This document shows, piece by piece, positions 1-12,502 of a DNA stretch of 64,000 nucleotides (positions within the stretch are counted from its first letter, which is position 1; each line of letters opens with the position of its first letter). The position numbers were made by a program, and so were the translations under genes. The notes below the pieces were generated by a model. The model searched no databases. It was not told the origin of the DNA and saw nothing but the letters and a program-made list of their open reading frames with translations. The DNA is from Crossaster papposus (Eukaryota; Echinodermata; Asteroidea; Velatida; Solasteridae), in contig JBAIAA010000398.1 in assembly GCA_037893245.1 (NCBI GenBank), positions 372,001 to 436,000 on the forward strand, read 5' to 3'.

Positions 1-190
1 AGTGCAACATGGCGGACCCACGACGTCACTCTGTGAGCCAATGAAATGTCCAGGTGTAAGGTTCAGTGGGTACGGTACGTATGACGTAATGTTTATAAAT
101 ACAAAATGTATAGAGTAAATCCACTGACCTCTACACCTAGACATTTCATTGGCTCACAGAAGTGACGTCTTGGGTCCGCCATGTTGCACT
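1..190. mobile_element. MITE-like inverted-repeat element, cut by the window edge
   Basis: Bases 1-69 are nearly the reverse complement of 121-190, separated by about 50 bp. The outer end reads AGTGCAACATGGCGGACCCA on the + strand and recurs inverted at 171-190. No coding potential is seen. The left end coincides with the start of the window, so the left target-site duplication cannot be checked. This is the layout of a non-autonomous DNA transposon (MITE), but the superfamily is unknown. Confidence 0.7.
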
Positions 191-599
191 TCCAGTTCGC
201 GCCGACTTCAAGCGCTAGCACAGCAGAATATGGACAATGGTCTGTCCAGGTGTTGAGGTCAGTGGGCGGCACTCCCCTCACCTCGAAGGTTCTCCCCCTT
301 CTGGACTAGGACTAGTCTTGCAAACCAGACTAATCTATAACCTGAGCTACGTGCGTCGTTAGACCATAGAGCAACTCTATGGTTAGACCCACTTCTTATT
401 CCTCCATGGTCATTGTGACTATCTTGGTATCACGTGACGTCTCCGTCATACTTTATCCTTGCACCGCGCCACAAGTCTTTGTAAACTCGTCTCTTTTGTA
501 TTCTCTCGTATATTGTATTATACAAGTACTATGTCTTTACTAATTAAGTAAGTATCCACGTGAGGTTGGCATTGTGTTGGAATAGGAAAAGGTGCACAC
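191..599. other. intergenic, no gene seen
   Basis: I see no coding frame with recognisable content. A small perfect hairpin (CCATAGAG / CTCTATGG) lies at about 366-384. Confidence 0.5.
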
Positions 600-902
600 C
601 TCCCTCCCTCCCTCCCACATTATTTACTCCCACTTTCTCTTTGTTTTTCTTCGTAAACCCCCAACCACTCGCCACTCACCCCCACCCAATAACCCCCCTC
701 CTCCACCCTACAACCCCCATCCTCCACTCTACAACCCCCCCTCCCCCACCCTACACCCCCCCCCCCCCCTCTTCCACCCTACAACCCCCCTCCTCTACCC
801 CCTACAACCCCCCTCCTATACCCTACAACCCCCCCTCCATCCCACCCCACCCACTCCCCCGTCCCAATCACTCCCCTCCTCAACCACTCCCTCCCCCCCC
901 CC
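600..902. repeat. C-rich low-complexity tract
   Basis: The stretch is almost entirely C with scattered A and T. It contains loose repeats of an ACCCTACAACCCCCCTCC-like unit and pure C runs at 756-769 and 893-902. Open frames here read as proline/threonine/histidine low complexity and are not genes. Confidence 0.85.
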
Positions 903-1075
903 GTATGTCTGTCTGTCTGTCTGTTTAAAGAGATTTTAACGAAACTTGGTAGATGATCGTTCAAGGATGATTCCATTGTTCAAATTGATCTTGATATGAT
1001 CCAGATCAGGAATCCGAATCACTTTGAATGATTTGTTTAACACTGGCAAAGTAGGGCGTTGTGGTAGACCGTTTT
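903..1075. repeat. (GTCT)n followed by a dispersed repeat segment
   Basis: A GTCT microsatellite at 906-925 runs into a segment (about 930-1045) that resembles 9985-10115. Shared stretches include GATGATTC, then AGGAATC and an AATCA/ATCAA block followed by TTTGA. A GTCT array also precedes unrelated unique sequence at 9329 and 60565. This suggests a transposon family carrying an internal GTCT array. Confidence 0.5.
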
Positions 1076-3398
1076 CTTAAATAGCGCCCTCTGTTGGCCA
1101 TGTTATGCAGGCCGTGTTGTTTGTTTCTGGTTGTGTCGTTGGTCTGAGCTCCATTGAGTGCCTCTATGCTAGTTGTCAAGTGTAATAATTAATTCACCCC
1201 AGAGATTGTTAGTGTTATGCATTTAGATAGTATGTCAATTATGTCATGGAGTAGGCAGCTAGTATACAGGGATTATATCAAGTGTCGATGTTGTCATTTT
1301 GCACGGTCTAGTTATGACAGCCCAGGAATATTAATAGAACGACCTTTTAAATGCCAGACGGTTATATTGGTAAAACATGAAGAGATTGTCACCTTACCGT
1401 GATGACGTTCGATTAATGTGTGTGTTTATTAGAGTTTCTGCGTCGAATGACTGATCCCGCGGATCATTGCTCGGTTGATAACAATAGCGTGACGTCACTC
1501 ATGCGGTGCTCGTCTTTCCGAACCGCCTTGTGAAGAACACGCGAAGCATTGTGGGGAGCGCACCTGTCTAATCGTTATTCACAAATTCCACGCGCACATG
1601 TCATGTACGCGGAAGTATTGACTTTGGGTTATAGGTTAAACAAAGCACACCCCTTGAAAGTTAGCGTGTAAAAGTCGGTTTTATAATTATTTTGTTGTAC
1701 ATTATTTGATTTCTTAAGAAAATCACCTCCAGAAAAAGCCTTTGTAAAATTGTTGCTAGCATACAAACTGAAAAAAACTGAATGACGTAAAGGATAAATA
1801 TCGTGCCAAAACTTTCAAAACTTTCCCTTTCAAAAATCTAAAATACCGTGAACTCGTAGAATCGAAGCACTCGTACACAGATGGACATTTATGATATTAT
1901 TTTGAGGCGGTCATTGGGTAAAAACTTTAACTTAAATAGGAGACTAAAATGTTTTTTGAAAATAAACTTGAAGAACTGATTTTCATTTACAGACAAATTG
2001 AAAAAATTACCGTTAATAAGAATTGTTGAAAGAGTGATCGAAATGTATAAAATCTATAATTCATCGGATGTAGGTTGGTCAATCTTCACGTCGTTTTTAT
2101 TTTCGTTCTCACGCAAGTAGCCTACGCCTTCTGTCTATGGTAAATATGCAACCACTTAATGAGAGACGCAACGATTTATGTAAGTCATTATTTTAGTAAA
2201 CTTAAGAATAATAATCACAAATTACACCACCTCCTGCCACCCCCCCCCCCCCCCCCCGTGAAATCTAAAATTCATGCTACACTGGACCTATAATAATTCA
2301 TTAGGAATAGTCAGAATTGTTTGGTCTGGGAACCAGACTAGGCCAAGTAAATGTATTGGTGATACTGGTTATGATTGGTACCCTGTCTATGACGTCAATA
2401 GTCGGCCCTGACATTTGCTAAGTTATTAAGATGATACGTGACTCTCCGCTCAGCTTGAGTTTAAATAGAAGAATAAAGGACTTCTGTATTTAAATACAAA
2501 TGTCACAAAATCTGATTTCTTTTGTTTTCAAATATCGCATGTATTGTCAACATACTGCCCTAAATTGTAACAAGGTCGTTTAATTAGAACCACAATGGAA
2601 ATTCCGGTAACCCAATAATTTCTGGGGCAGAATCTCGGCCACGAATTATTTTATTTACCAAAACGACATCGGATTGGATGGATTGTTGAGCGCCCTCTAC
2701 AATACTTTTATTATACGTACGCATTACAATTCAATACATTCTCGTCTTCAGTTGATTCCGTTCGCTCAGTCGAATATATCAGAGGTTGTGGGTTCCAAAC
2801 CTCGAGGTTGTTCCGTTTGTTATGTCTAATTTAGTTTTTTTCAAATTTGTGGCTCCGGAGGATTTCTTTAAAGGGAAGTGAAGTTCGAAATCAGTCACAG
2901 CGTACACCACATTCGGAAGTGTCATAGATCTTAGTGATATTCCCCGACTTCAAAAACTCACAAAAATACAACTCTTCAAGGTATTTGAGACACATCAAAA
3001 TTATAGCTAATTTTAACATCTTTCATTTTCTGTTCAATGTTTTGGGTAATCCAATGACGTTTGTGAGACATTACCATTCAAAGATTATATCACCCTAAAA
3101 TGTAAAATAGTTGTGAAACTCGTCGCCATTATGACCCCGCAGTCACAGAGTGTGGAAATGTGTGTGGAGTAAAGTGTATCTGAAATATATTATGCGATTA
3201 GGATCTTTCTTTTACCAATGTGCAGACTCGATTCTTGTGATGTACTGCAGTAAACAGTGTAACATCATCAGTACATAGTGTTACTGGTGGAGTAACAACT
3301 GGATACACTAGATGGAATAAAAACCAGACAAAATAGTGCCAAATTGTATCCGAATTTGACAGTAATACAAACGGGCAGTTACGTGTACGGTCTTCACT
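1076..3398. other. intergenic, mostly unremarkable
   Basis: No gene is recognised. It holds an 18-bp C run (2240-2257), two CTCF-like GCGCCCTCT cores (1083-1097 and 2690-2698), and a short tRNA-promoter-like patch at about 2757-2808 (box B-like GGTTCCAAACC). Confidence 0.5.
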
Positions 3399-3847
3399 CT
3401 TAAGCTGAGTTCGCACTGGATAAACATTTTGGGTAACTGTACCATGACGCCGGGTAACATTCCGATGGGTTAATCTTCCCACCGTCCGCACTTGGAATTA
3501 ATTGATGCGGGTAGAATTGCCGAGACCATGGGTAAACTAACCGAGCTGGTTCCAAAACAATAAAGAGGGCGCCCTGCGTGACCTATGCTCTCAACATTAT
3601 TTTCTTACATAATGGTGATGGGAGATTTAACCGAGACGTCGCATCCGCACTGGATTTTCTGGCTCGGTTAAACTGACCTGGTCAATCTTCCTGGGCACCT
3701 TTGGCTCGGTTAAACTACCCACGCGGCGTGGGAAAGTTACCTGTGAGGAAAGTTACCCAGGCTGTTCGCACTGGACTTGAAATGGGTAAGTTACCCATTG
3801 GCTCGGTTAGTTTGCCCAAATTAAGTCCAGTGCGAACAGGGCTTTAG
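3399..3847. mobile_element. TIR element, about 450 bp
   Basis: The left end (3401-3420, TAAGCTGAGTTCGCACTGGA) is mirrored by the right end (3826-3847, TCCAGTGCGAACAGGGCTTT). The interior holds several inverted and direct copies of a GGCTCGGTTAAACT-like unit and of TTACCCA. There is no coding capacity. The right end recurs at 6759-6786, so this is a family. I see no clear target-site duplication and do not assign a superfamily. Confidence 0.7.
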
Positions 3848-5011
3848 TTGTTTTTATTACAAACCCTTACGTTCATGGCCCACAGAATGCTCAAATAGAT
3901 GAGAATTTGAGGGCACACAAATTGTGATTTGGCCCGTGTAGGCATTATTTTGTCGACCGATTTACGGGTCTGCATTCATAGCACCCTGGGGAAATCATCC
4001 GTCACCAGGTGCCTGAAGATTTCAAGTGCTACGGTGTCCGCGTCCGGCCGATGGTTTACGAGACTCGGCTGTTATGCCAATAGTACATATAATAGTCATT
4101 TGATAGGGCAATCAAATGACGGCTGTGAATGAGACTAAGATTGATGGTCTCGTCGAGATACTGTGTGGGAGGAGTTTCAGATTTATCTCGTTTATTATTT
4201 TATTTTCATTCAAAAGAACTCCGTATTTCATCTTTCCAGGATAAATCATTCCTTGCTTGAGACTGCTAAAGAAAAATGTCGTGGTGTAGTTTGTCACCAA
4301 AGTAATTTAATGATTTCAGTGGATTTATCTGTTTAGCTGATTGAACGTTAATGTCACGTGATACCAACTTGCAGCGAAGGTATATCAAGCTAGTATTCCT
4401 ACTTTTCTATATTCTTTTACCTTGCACCTATACTTTTCAATTTTTTTTCACGAAATGTTCTCGAAATATTTACAATGTTTCCTACTTTTTGTTCCACAGC
4501 TCCGAAAAATGAAATCTAAATGAATATTTTTCATAGCAGTGTTGGGTGTTGGATTCAGGAGTACTGCAACTGTACTTCCAAGAGCTTAGTTGAGGATGGA
4601 GCACAAGTGTTGTGAGTACAGAGCATGCCAAACGAGGCTTATGATGTTGTGGACATGGGTGAGTATCAATGAAAACTGCTTCTAAAAGCTCGCAAAATTC
4701 TACTTTCCACCTGATTTTGTTCTACTTTTGTTCTTTAAAACAAATCCGTGATCCTACTCTTCTACCTTTCCACCCAGGTTTGCTTGAAAGCCCCTCTCTT
4801 TATTGTTTACGCGGCACCTGTTGTTGTATCCATTTTAAATGATTTCCGGCCGGCAATAGTTGTAAAAACCATACTAGTTTTAAACACTGCCCCCATTTAT
4901 TGACTTCGTCTGTAGGAAGTCAACTTTTCGGGAAGGCTGTATTGAATTGTAAATAAATCTTAGCAGTAAACAATATTCAATAGTTCTATAATATTGAATG
5001 GCTTTGAGGGG
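3848..5011. other. intergenic, no gene seen
   Basis: AT-rich sequence with no recognisable coding, RNA or repeat feature. Confidence 0.45.
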
Positions 5012-5104
5012 GGTACAAAAATATATTGCACGAGCTATAACAATATTTTACGAGTCAAAGACGAGTGCAATATTGTTATAAGGAGTGCAATATATTCTTG
5101 TATC
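5012..5104. repeat. imperfect palindrome with CGAG-type core
   Basis: Arms 5012-5050 and 5066-5104 pair at 31 of 39 positions. They flank the 15-nt centre CGAGTCAAAGACGAG (5051-5065). The core differs from CGAGCCGAAGGCGAG, the core of the palindromes at 11290 and 18286, at three positions, all transitions. It sits exactly at the symmetry centre (5058). Its arms are AT-rich and unrelated to the other two palindromes. Confidence 0.8.
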
Positions 5105-6690
5105 TCCGAAAAAAACCCACATGACGATTTTAATCTTAAATCAAATACAATGCTTGAAAATTATCAATTCAATTGGAAAAATATTTTCAGGTTGACACAC
5201 CCAATAAGCACAAACGCACCAACTTTAATAAGTTTATTTTCCCGCTACAGTTAACCTTATTACAAGCGGCCAAGGGGTTGTGTATTATTTAACATTTGTT
5301 CCAACCTTACACTGGCCTTAACTCTGTCATTTTATCAGGATCTTTGGCCAGTGACCAATCATAATGGTCGCCGCTTCCCACCCAGAAATCACATAAATCT
5401 CAAACTAGAGGAGTGTAATGGGATCAAATAAATACAAGCCCCGCCAGCAGAAAACGAACATGTCATAACATTGATTTCCCATCAATTTCCCGTGTAAAGA
5501 CCGCATATTTTCAATACAAATAGTCCCGCGTGAGAGCAACTGGTACTTTGTAAACAAAGGAATTTCAACTTTTAGTTTGAAATCCCCTTAAACCTCTCCC
5601 GGACCGCTCATAATAGTTTATTTTATATATTTTTGAAGGGGGGTGGGAGATCTTGATACGATGTATTTTACAATCACAAGCCCAATAATATTTTGGTATC
5701 AAGGGTCTATTTTCATCAAACTAGAGATGTAAACAAACAGCGCATAGCGTCCAGGGGGTCGCCTCCCGTAGCTTATACCGGCCCGGGGTCCGAGTCCAGG
5801 GCTGCTTGCAGGCAGTACGTGGCAATGTTCACGGTGACAAAAACATTGGGCTTTTTCGAATCCCTGGCTTTGTCTTCGTCTTAGCTTTAAGGCGAATTTA
5901 AGCTCCAAACTCCGTAAACACATTCTCGTGCCTGTTGTGCTTAAGAAACAATAAATCAGTTGATATGAACCCAAACGATCGAATTTTCTATTTGCTTCCA
6001 TTTCTATTTGGTTCTTAATTGGAGGTGAAGCCGAAGCCGACGACGAAGCAAAGGTTTCGAAAACCCCCATCATAATGACTATGGGTTCACTGCAAAACGA
6101 GGTTGAGATCTTTTTTATTACAAGTTTGATTTATTGTCCATGTTGACGGGCCACTTCCAAAAAGCGTCACAGCCACATGCACTAGCGGCCGACCGTTTGT
6201 TTTATCGCCCCAGCACGAGCATAATCGTGATGGATTTATGCCAGTCCGCGATTCTATATTTTGAAAGGTTCGTAGGCAGTTACCGCCCAATTATTGAAGT
6301 AAAACAAAACACGCACTTCCGGGGTCGGTCGTGAAAGTTTCCGAGGAACGCAAAGGCTGAAGGGGAAGAAATATGCTATGCTTAAGATCGCAGACAATTT
6401 GGCAAGAATTTTAAGTGCCCTCCGAATGGGGTGGCGATAAATAAAATGCACTGGTCCTAGAAGAATAATAGATATTTCATTAAAGCAAACCTGAATTGCA
6501 TGTTATTGCGAACCATTGCCGACTTTGGGTAATAAAATCAGACTTGATAGTCTTGACATCAGCAGCGCTGATGTATTTTTAAGATTGGCACCTAGCTAAT
6601 CGATTTCAGATTCTTTTTTCGCGCAGTTCATGAGTTAAAGGTTGGAAACATAACCTTTAGTCACAGTGTGCCTTATAAAAAGAAAGCTGT
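5105..6690. other. intergenic, no gene seen
   Basis: Overlapping open frames exist on both strands between 5.69 and 6.45 kb, but none shows a recognisable domain and their content is not protein-like. Confidence 0.45.
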
Positions 6691-6699
6691 GGAAATCAC

Positions 6700-6786
6700 T
6701 TAATTGATGGCAAAGTTCGGTGGAATGTAAACCACCACGTAGTGTAACTTGTTACAATAGTTAGTCCAATGCGAACACGGCTTTAA
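6700..6786. mobile_element. terminal fragment of the 3399-3847 TIR family
   Basis: TTAGTCCAATGCGAACACGG at 6761-6780 matches the right end of the element at 3399-3847, and the following CTTTA matches too. The rest of the element is not recognisable, so this is a decayed fragment. Confidence 0.5.
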
Positions 6787-6828
6787 ATATATATCTACCT
6801 TCGTCCTGGTTTTTAAAGCACCCCTCCT

Positions 6829-6847
6829 CCCCCCCCCCCCCCCCCCC
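6829..6847. repeat. poly-C run (19 bp)
   Basis: Uninterrupted C homopolymer. Confidence 0.95.
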
Positions 6848-7379
6848 GATTTTATTCTTCCGGTTTAATATTTTATGCAGGGCTTCAATCCGTTATGATT
6901 TCCCTTATGGCCGGTCGTAAAACTAAAGACATGGAATCGGATTATAGACGTGTGATGAATAATAGATATGTTAATCTGGAATCTCTCCGGCATTACCATC
7001 TTATGGTAACTCGGCGGCTGGTCTTAATTTATAATTTAACTCTTTGTCATTGTATTTTTACCGGAGAAATAATAAATGAAATGAAATACAAATAAAATGA
7101 GTTCAGTGTAAAAACCAGGTCAGATGAACCTCCCCCTAGGCCCTATACCCAACTTTGATTTTTTTGTAAACTAAAAGATAGTTTACTGCTAACAGAACTT
7201 TAAAAAGTAACGAATCTATCCATCAACCCTAACACTCCTAAATCCTCCAATTTCAATATCATTTTGCACACACCCTAGGGAGTTAAGATTAGGCCTACGC
7301 CGGGTTAACGCTTTGGATAAGTTTTCTATGTCTTCAGCTACTAGCAAAGGCGAAAATATGGGTGGTTCAGGGTAGCAAA

Positions 7380-7520
7380 CCAACTTATACCCAGCACGAT
7401 ATGGCAGAGGGATACCCCCTCTTATCCCTATACCCTATACACACTCCACACTATATTGTTACCTAACACACACCCCCCTTAAAACCTAAAGAGAATTCCT
7501 GAGTTTCCGGGGTCACAATG
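7380..7520 (-). repeat. dispersed repeat family copy (minus orientation)
   Basis: The reverse complement matches the copies at 29575-29725, 45716-45830 and 54393-54530. Shared blocks are GGTAACAATA, AGTGTA.AGGTAT, and TATCGTGCTGGGTATA. The outer part includes an AGGAATTC block that is also seen at 29601. Function and class are unknown. Confidence 0.7.
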
Positions 7521-7685
7521 GCCCACACAAAAGAGGGGGAATTTTCTTTGCCACATTCGCGCTTCATAATTATGAACCAACTGTCCAAACCCGCTATCTT
7601 GTGAACAAATCTCCAAATTAGCTTTTTACAATTTGCTGATAACATCACCAGTCAATATCAGATTTCTTGCTTCCTCCCTTCATGC

Positions 7686-7792
7686 AAGCTCCCCCCCCCG
7701 ACCACCCCCCCCCCCCCCCACACTCACCCCCACTCACCCCCCCCCCCCCCCCCCACCCCCCCCCCCCCCCCCCCCCCCCCCACCCCCTGTAG
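7686..7792. repeat. long interrupted poly-C tract
   Basis: About 105 bp of C runs broken by single A or T bases. Confidence 0.9.
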
Positions 7793-9320
7793 TATGTATC
7801 TCTGATTTGAATAACCGAATTGCCGATAGCAAATTGTGTCGATTTTAAATTCTTCGCTTGAAGACGCCCGCCAATAAAGAATGACGGATCCGTTCAGCCG
7901 CAGCTGAATGCCCCCGTGTCTGCCCGGGCATGTGCATCACTTTTAAAATCATTATTTCCAGATATTTTCGCCGTAAAATGATACAGGTCCGTTTACCATC
8001 TTTGCCCCCAACCGAACATGTGTCTTTGATTCTGAACTATAAAATTCAGATCAATACGCTCTCCTGCATATTCCAAACATGAGAATAGTCGGGCATTTTA
8101 GGAGTGGGTTCATGATGCAGTCATATTCTTTTCATTTTGTTTTATGCTTCTTAGAGATCGATAATTTGAAAATGCCTAAATATTTTGGAAGTGATATAGG
8201 CGGAAACGATTGTTGCCACAAAGATTGGAAAGGCTTATTTTCGCCTGTTTTCTCCATGGGCAGAATGTTTCTTTTCCTTAGGGTTTTGGTTATGAAATTG
8301 AGATGTGCGCAAATGTATTTGTTCCAACAGGCAATGGGTATTTTTCGTCTGGGATATTGCGTTGAGATGTCTTTCGATTAGTTGCAGGTGTTTTTTGTTT
8401 AATAGAGACGCGTTGAGGGGCATGGATGACATTTTGTAGTTTAATTGAAGTCATTTCTATGGCGATAGGAAATGTTAGACTTCCGGATGCTTTTTCGATT
8501 GTGGTAAATTATCCGATTCGGTTGTGTGTTTCTTGTAATCGCCGGTGGTATTTCTTAGACCCATCGCGCTGTGGTTCACCAAGCACATTAACAAACAATG
8601 TTTCTGTAGTGTTTGGAAATGTTCGTCATTGCTGCTATAATATTATAAGTAATAACCGCACCGGGCATCTGGGTGTCGCCAATATTATAACGAGTGGATT
8701 AGTGGTATAAAGTACAAACCACAAAAATGTCGATGACGGATTCCGTCAATTGACTTTCAAACGGCGAAATATTCCCGTGGCATTTCAGCTTTTATGGGAC
8801 TCTTAAAGTTAAAGCATTCTTGGAATATTTCGTTGAAGCAAGAAGCAGACGTGTGGTTCCGCGTGAATGTGACCAGTCAACTTTGAAAGTGCACTTTGAG
8901 AGTTCTCACTGGTCCGTCCAATCTTTGGCCTTGAACGGGGCGATCATTTCTTGGTAATAATGTCGTTTCCAATGATGGTTGTGTTTCTCTTGAGTGATCA
9001 TGTTTTGAAGTGTACTATTTTTCACCAGTTCAAATTCAAAGTTCAGTTATTTCTTTAGGTAGGCATAGCTGATAAATTTACTGGAATTGAATTCCTAACC
9101 ATTGGCAAGTCTGCAGCTACCTGAACGTCGATATTTCATTCTTCTCGTTTGCTGTTAACCTTTGATGGAACTGTGGCAACTATTTTTTATATTGCGTGGA
9201 AATATTGAATATAGCGGCTGCGGACAGAAAATTACTCTTTGTAACGAAGATTCTTATTGGTCCAAAAATTTCAATGTAACCCAGAATTCTTGTGGTCTCC
9301 GCCCATCACCGATGTATTTA
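7793..9320. other. intergenic, no gene seen
   Basis: Open frames up to 100 codons (8079-8381) show no recognisable domain. No RNA gene is recognised. Confidence 0.45.
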
Positions 9321-9379
9321 CTGCGGTCTGTCTGTCTGTCGGGCTGTCTGTTTGTCGGGCGGGCTGTATGTAGGTCTGC

Positions 9380-9584
9380 GTGTATGTGCTTGTTTTCTTT
9401 TGCGATCGAGGATCGAAAAACAAAAGAAAACAATGGGAACAAAAGATCCTCGAAGGACGGTTTCTTTGTCCTCGATCGGCAAGATAAGCGCTAAGCAATG
9501 GGGTTAGGTTTCAGTAAAGGAATAAAGGAAAACACAATAAGGAATCCTCGGTCGTAATGGCAATTCACGAACTGTAGGTCTGTA
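9380..9584. repeat. dispersed duplicate of 59984-60183
   Basis: About 200 bp is shared with 59984-60183 with only a handful of differences, in the same orientation. It contains a short inverted repeat, CTTTTGCGATCGAGGATCG with ATCCTCGA and TCCTCGATCG. It is preceded by a GTCTGTCTGTC-rich stretch here but not in the other copy. No coding potential. Confidence 0.85.
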
Positions 9585-9728
9585 TGTATGTAGATCTGTA
9601 TACATGTATGTGTATAATTATGTATGTTACTAGGAGGATTACGGGAAAACGAAACTCGTCGGGGATGTTACAACGAAACTAATGCACCGAAACTTGGTAA
9701 TGACGTCAGCTCACGAGATTCGTTTATA

Positions 9729-9938
9729 GCGAGCCCATTTACGAGACGATATTTTATAGTTATTTAGAGATATATCCAAAGGAATTAGAGACATCTTTAA
9801 TTATTCATATCAATCTCGAATTATTTCGAGATATGTCTTTAGTTATTTAGAGATATGTCGAGTGTAATCCATTGAGATATATCTCTAAATAACTATGAAA
9901 TATCGTCGCGTAAAGTAATAAATGTTCAATAGGCTCGC
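9729..9938. mobile_element. MITE-like inverted-repeat element
   Basis: The left end GCGAGCCCATTTAC (9729-9742), followed by the arm ending about 9775, is mirrored at 9871-9938 (ends AGGCTCGC). The inner unit ATAGTTATTTAGAGATAT appears three times, twice on one strand and once inverted. No coding capacity. Confidence 0.7.
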
Positions 9939-9984
9939 CATAGACAAATCTTGCGACCTATTACGTCACCTTTCTGTGTATTAC

Positions 9985-10115
9985 TACTTTTGTTGCAACA
10001 GGTAGACATCTTCAATCTGGGTTAAAGATGATTCTATTACGTTTTTAGAACGATCTGTATCTAGTTTAGGAATCTGGATCAATTTTGATGTGTTTTGGAG
10101 ATAGGCCGGTTTTGC
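9985..10115. repeat. segment related to 930-1045
   Basis: It shares GATGATTC..TT, then a TAGGAATCTGGATCAATTTT-like block, with the segment at 930-1045. Likely debris of the same transposon family. Confidence 0.4.
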
Positions 10116-10566
10116 GTGTTTGCGGTCGGGGCGAAATTTTTCGCTTTGCCGAGTGTCATTTTCTATTTTTGATTTGATTGGTTGCAATCTTCCCATACTT
10201 GTTAACCCCTCTATTGTCGCTATTTATGACATATTTATATGGGTCACATAAATTCATGGAAATCGCAATGTTTTGAGTTCTATAGATTGCCTGCTTTGCA
10301 CATGGGAAAAAGATATGCACTATTAAATCCTTGAATCATAAAAATAAATTCATTGAACCACAAATATTTTGGCTGGATCAAAGACCTCCTCGGCGCTGAC
10401 AAAAAAACCTGCTAAAATAACTGTCAAAATTGTCTGTGCAGTTGCACGCGGGTCCCGATGAAATATAAACATGACATTCTTATCTTATTTATCTGTCGAT
10501 TATTTCATCAGATTATTGACAATAGTTCATTTGATTTAGGATAATGTGTGTGGGGGTGGGGGTGGT

Positions 10567-10596
<30 letters not shown>
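10567..10596. repeat. poly-G run (30 bp)
   Basis: Uninterrupted G homopolymer, the second longest in the window. It is flanked by G-rich GGTGGGGGTGG-like sequence. Confidence 0.95.
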
Positions 10597-10597
<1 letters not shown>

Positions 10598-11194
10598 GGG
10601 GGCATGGTACAAAATTGCGCAATTTTAAGGGAAAAACACAATGTGTGATTCTTCTTCTGATTTGCGGAGAAAGAACTTTGGTTATTGGAACTTGAACGAA
10701 ATACCAATAAATATAGCCGGTCCGCGATCGATGCAGTCGGTCATTGGGGGAATATATTAATTGGCATTAATCGTTTTCAACCTGCATTCATAAATACCTG
10801 GGACAGTTTAAGCATTCCTATTGGTCGAAGGCCCGTCACGTGGCCGGTATTAAACGGACGATAAAGACATGGCTTGTAGTGTTTAAAACCAGCTGGCAAC
10901 AACGCGATGTCGCATTATACCCGTCCCCAGGGCTCACTTTATTTCCAACCGTACCTCGTCTCCAATAGTAAGAGCGGGTGGTGTTGGGCGCGTACAGCTC
11001 GACACCCTGGGAACGAGGTTGCCAATGGCAGTAATAGTCTGGTTCATAGTAAATACGCTTTGTTGCATGTATTGTGTAGAGCGACAGAGGCGGAAACATG
11101 TCATTTGACACAGACAGAATGGCGAAACACCGAATTTTCCTTTCGACAATTTTCCGAGATTTTCGGGGCTTTTTGGGCTGAATTTTACAAAAAA
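10597..11194. other. intergenic stretch bounded by inverted 14-mers
   Basis: The 14-mer GGTATTTATGAATG lies on the - strand at 10785-10798 and on the + strand at 11195-11208. The latter directly abuts the palindrome. The segment between may be a 420-bp inverted-repeat element. No gene is seen. Confidence 0.4.
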
Positions 11195-11207
11195 GGTATT
11201 TATGAAT

Positions 11208-11372
11208 GGGAATAAATGTGTGTTCGGTCGGTTTTAATCACTCTGTTTAATACCGCTTGGAGTCTGGGTGCTGATAATTACCCTCGCCTTCGGCTCGGGT
11301 AATTATCAGCACCCAGACTCCAAGCGGTATTAAACAGAGTGATTAAAACCGACCGAACACACATTTATTCCC
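11208..11372. repeat. perfect 165-bp palindrome, core CTCGCCTTCGGCTCG
   Basis: Arms of about 76 bp are identical reverse complements with no mismatch that I can find. The centre (11283-11297) reads CTCGCCTTCGGCTCG. On the other strand this is CGAGCCGAAGGCGAG, exactly the core of the palindrome at 18203-18369. The core can fold as a GCC-GAA-GGC triloop with tandem G.A mismatches beneath it. The arms are unrelated to those of the other palindromes. Perfect arms imply recent formation or ongoing gene conversion. Confidence 0.95.
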
Positions 11373-11451
11373 TTATTATATACATGTAGGGCCTATACTG
11401 CATGTTGACTGGGAGAAAGAATTCGAACTCATGTGGAAACTCAGCATACCA

Positions 11452-11467
11452 CCCCCCCCCCCCCCCC
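11452..11467. repeat. poly-C run (16 bp)
   Basis: Uninterrupted C homopolymer. Confidence 0.95.
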
Positions 11468-12269
11468 TTTCCACCCTCAAATATAACCAGAAAAATAATC
11501 AAACACAAAGGATATAAACAAAAATATTAAATATTCACTAAGTTTTTTGAAAAAACTAAACGTTACAGAATAATTTATATTATTTTCAGAGGAAAATAAT
11601 ATAAAAGTAAACACTAGCCCTTGATTTAGGGTTCAAATAAAAGTCACTTCAAGCTAAATCAATAAAAGTCAACTGAAGTTAATAAGAACTCTCAACTTAA
11701 AGCATTCACAGGTGGTTCAGATATCTCAAGCCAAATTAAAAAAGACAAGCAACTCAAAGAATTTCTAAAGAACTCCGAACCACAAAGCGTTCCAACAAAG
11801 AAATAAAGTAAATTGGATCAATCACAACTTGAGAATAAGGCGAAAGTCAAGAAAAACAAAGTGAAGGTAATTTCACATAAACCTTGAATAGGTCAACCCT
11901 TTTGAAGTAAAGTAGTTCATAGCTTTTGGGGGAAGCTGATGGTCCTTGACCGCAGGTCAACCCCAGTGGCTCAATTAGAGGTCACTCACGCTAGTCATTT
12001 TCCTTGTTTGTTTTAATTTAAATTTACTAAAGGTAAACATACTCGAACTGTACATCCTAGGATTATGTTAAGAATATCTCAGGTACATACTAATTATTTA
12101 TTATCACTCAAATGGAATAATTGTACTGGAAGACAGCACTGTGTGGTGAGTTTCTGAGAGAGATGTTTCTTGACGAGGGCCTATAGTTAATAAAAGTCCT
12201 GATCTCGGGATGATGGAAGGAACTGCTGTGGATGCCGGTGTGGGTTGGGTTGGTAACACCTTCTTATTC
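11468..12269. other. intergenic, A-rich, no gene seen
   Basis: A-rich on the + strand, with many AAGTCAACT-like scattered motifs. No recognisable gene. Confidence 0.45.
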
Positions 12270-12280
12270 CTTCGTGGTTT

Positions 12281-12502
12281 GATCCTACCCACACTGACCT
12301 TTCCCTTCAGCCTAATCCTCCTTTTGTCTTTCCACAGGACTCTGTACATGCTTTTTCTTTTGTGTTTCTCCCGCCAGCTTTGATGTGCATCATGCTGTAT
12401 GTTGCCCTATACATGTATATGTTTGTTTCTTGTACACAGCCATTATGTCTCTGAAGAAGATCTTGTTAAGATCGAAATATTAGGCCCTCTTAACTTCATT
12501 TG
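12281..12502 (+). mobile_element. short 3' end of a Penelope-like element, with 11-bp TSD
   Basis: The segment matches 28860-29081, the 3' end of the Penelope-like element, block by block. Shared blocks include GATCCTACCCACACTGACCT, the ATGTGCATCATGCTGTAT block, CTTGTACACAG, and the terminal CTGAAGAAGATCTTGTTAAG hairpin. It is flanked by the direct repeat CTTCGTGGTTT at 12270-12280 and 12503-12513. This looks like the target-site duplication of a strongly 5'-truncated insertion. No coding sequence remains. Confidence 0.85.

Noticed and set aside
560-976. Proline-rich or glycine-rich open frames over the C tract
   Set aside because: They are translations of low-complexity DNA, present in several frames and on both strands. 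The same holds for 7633-7848, 12573-12971, 18000-18204 and 25495-26035.
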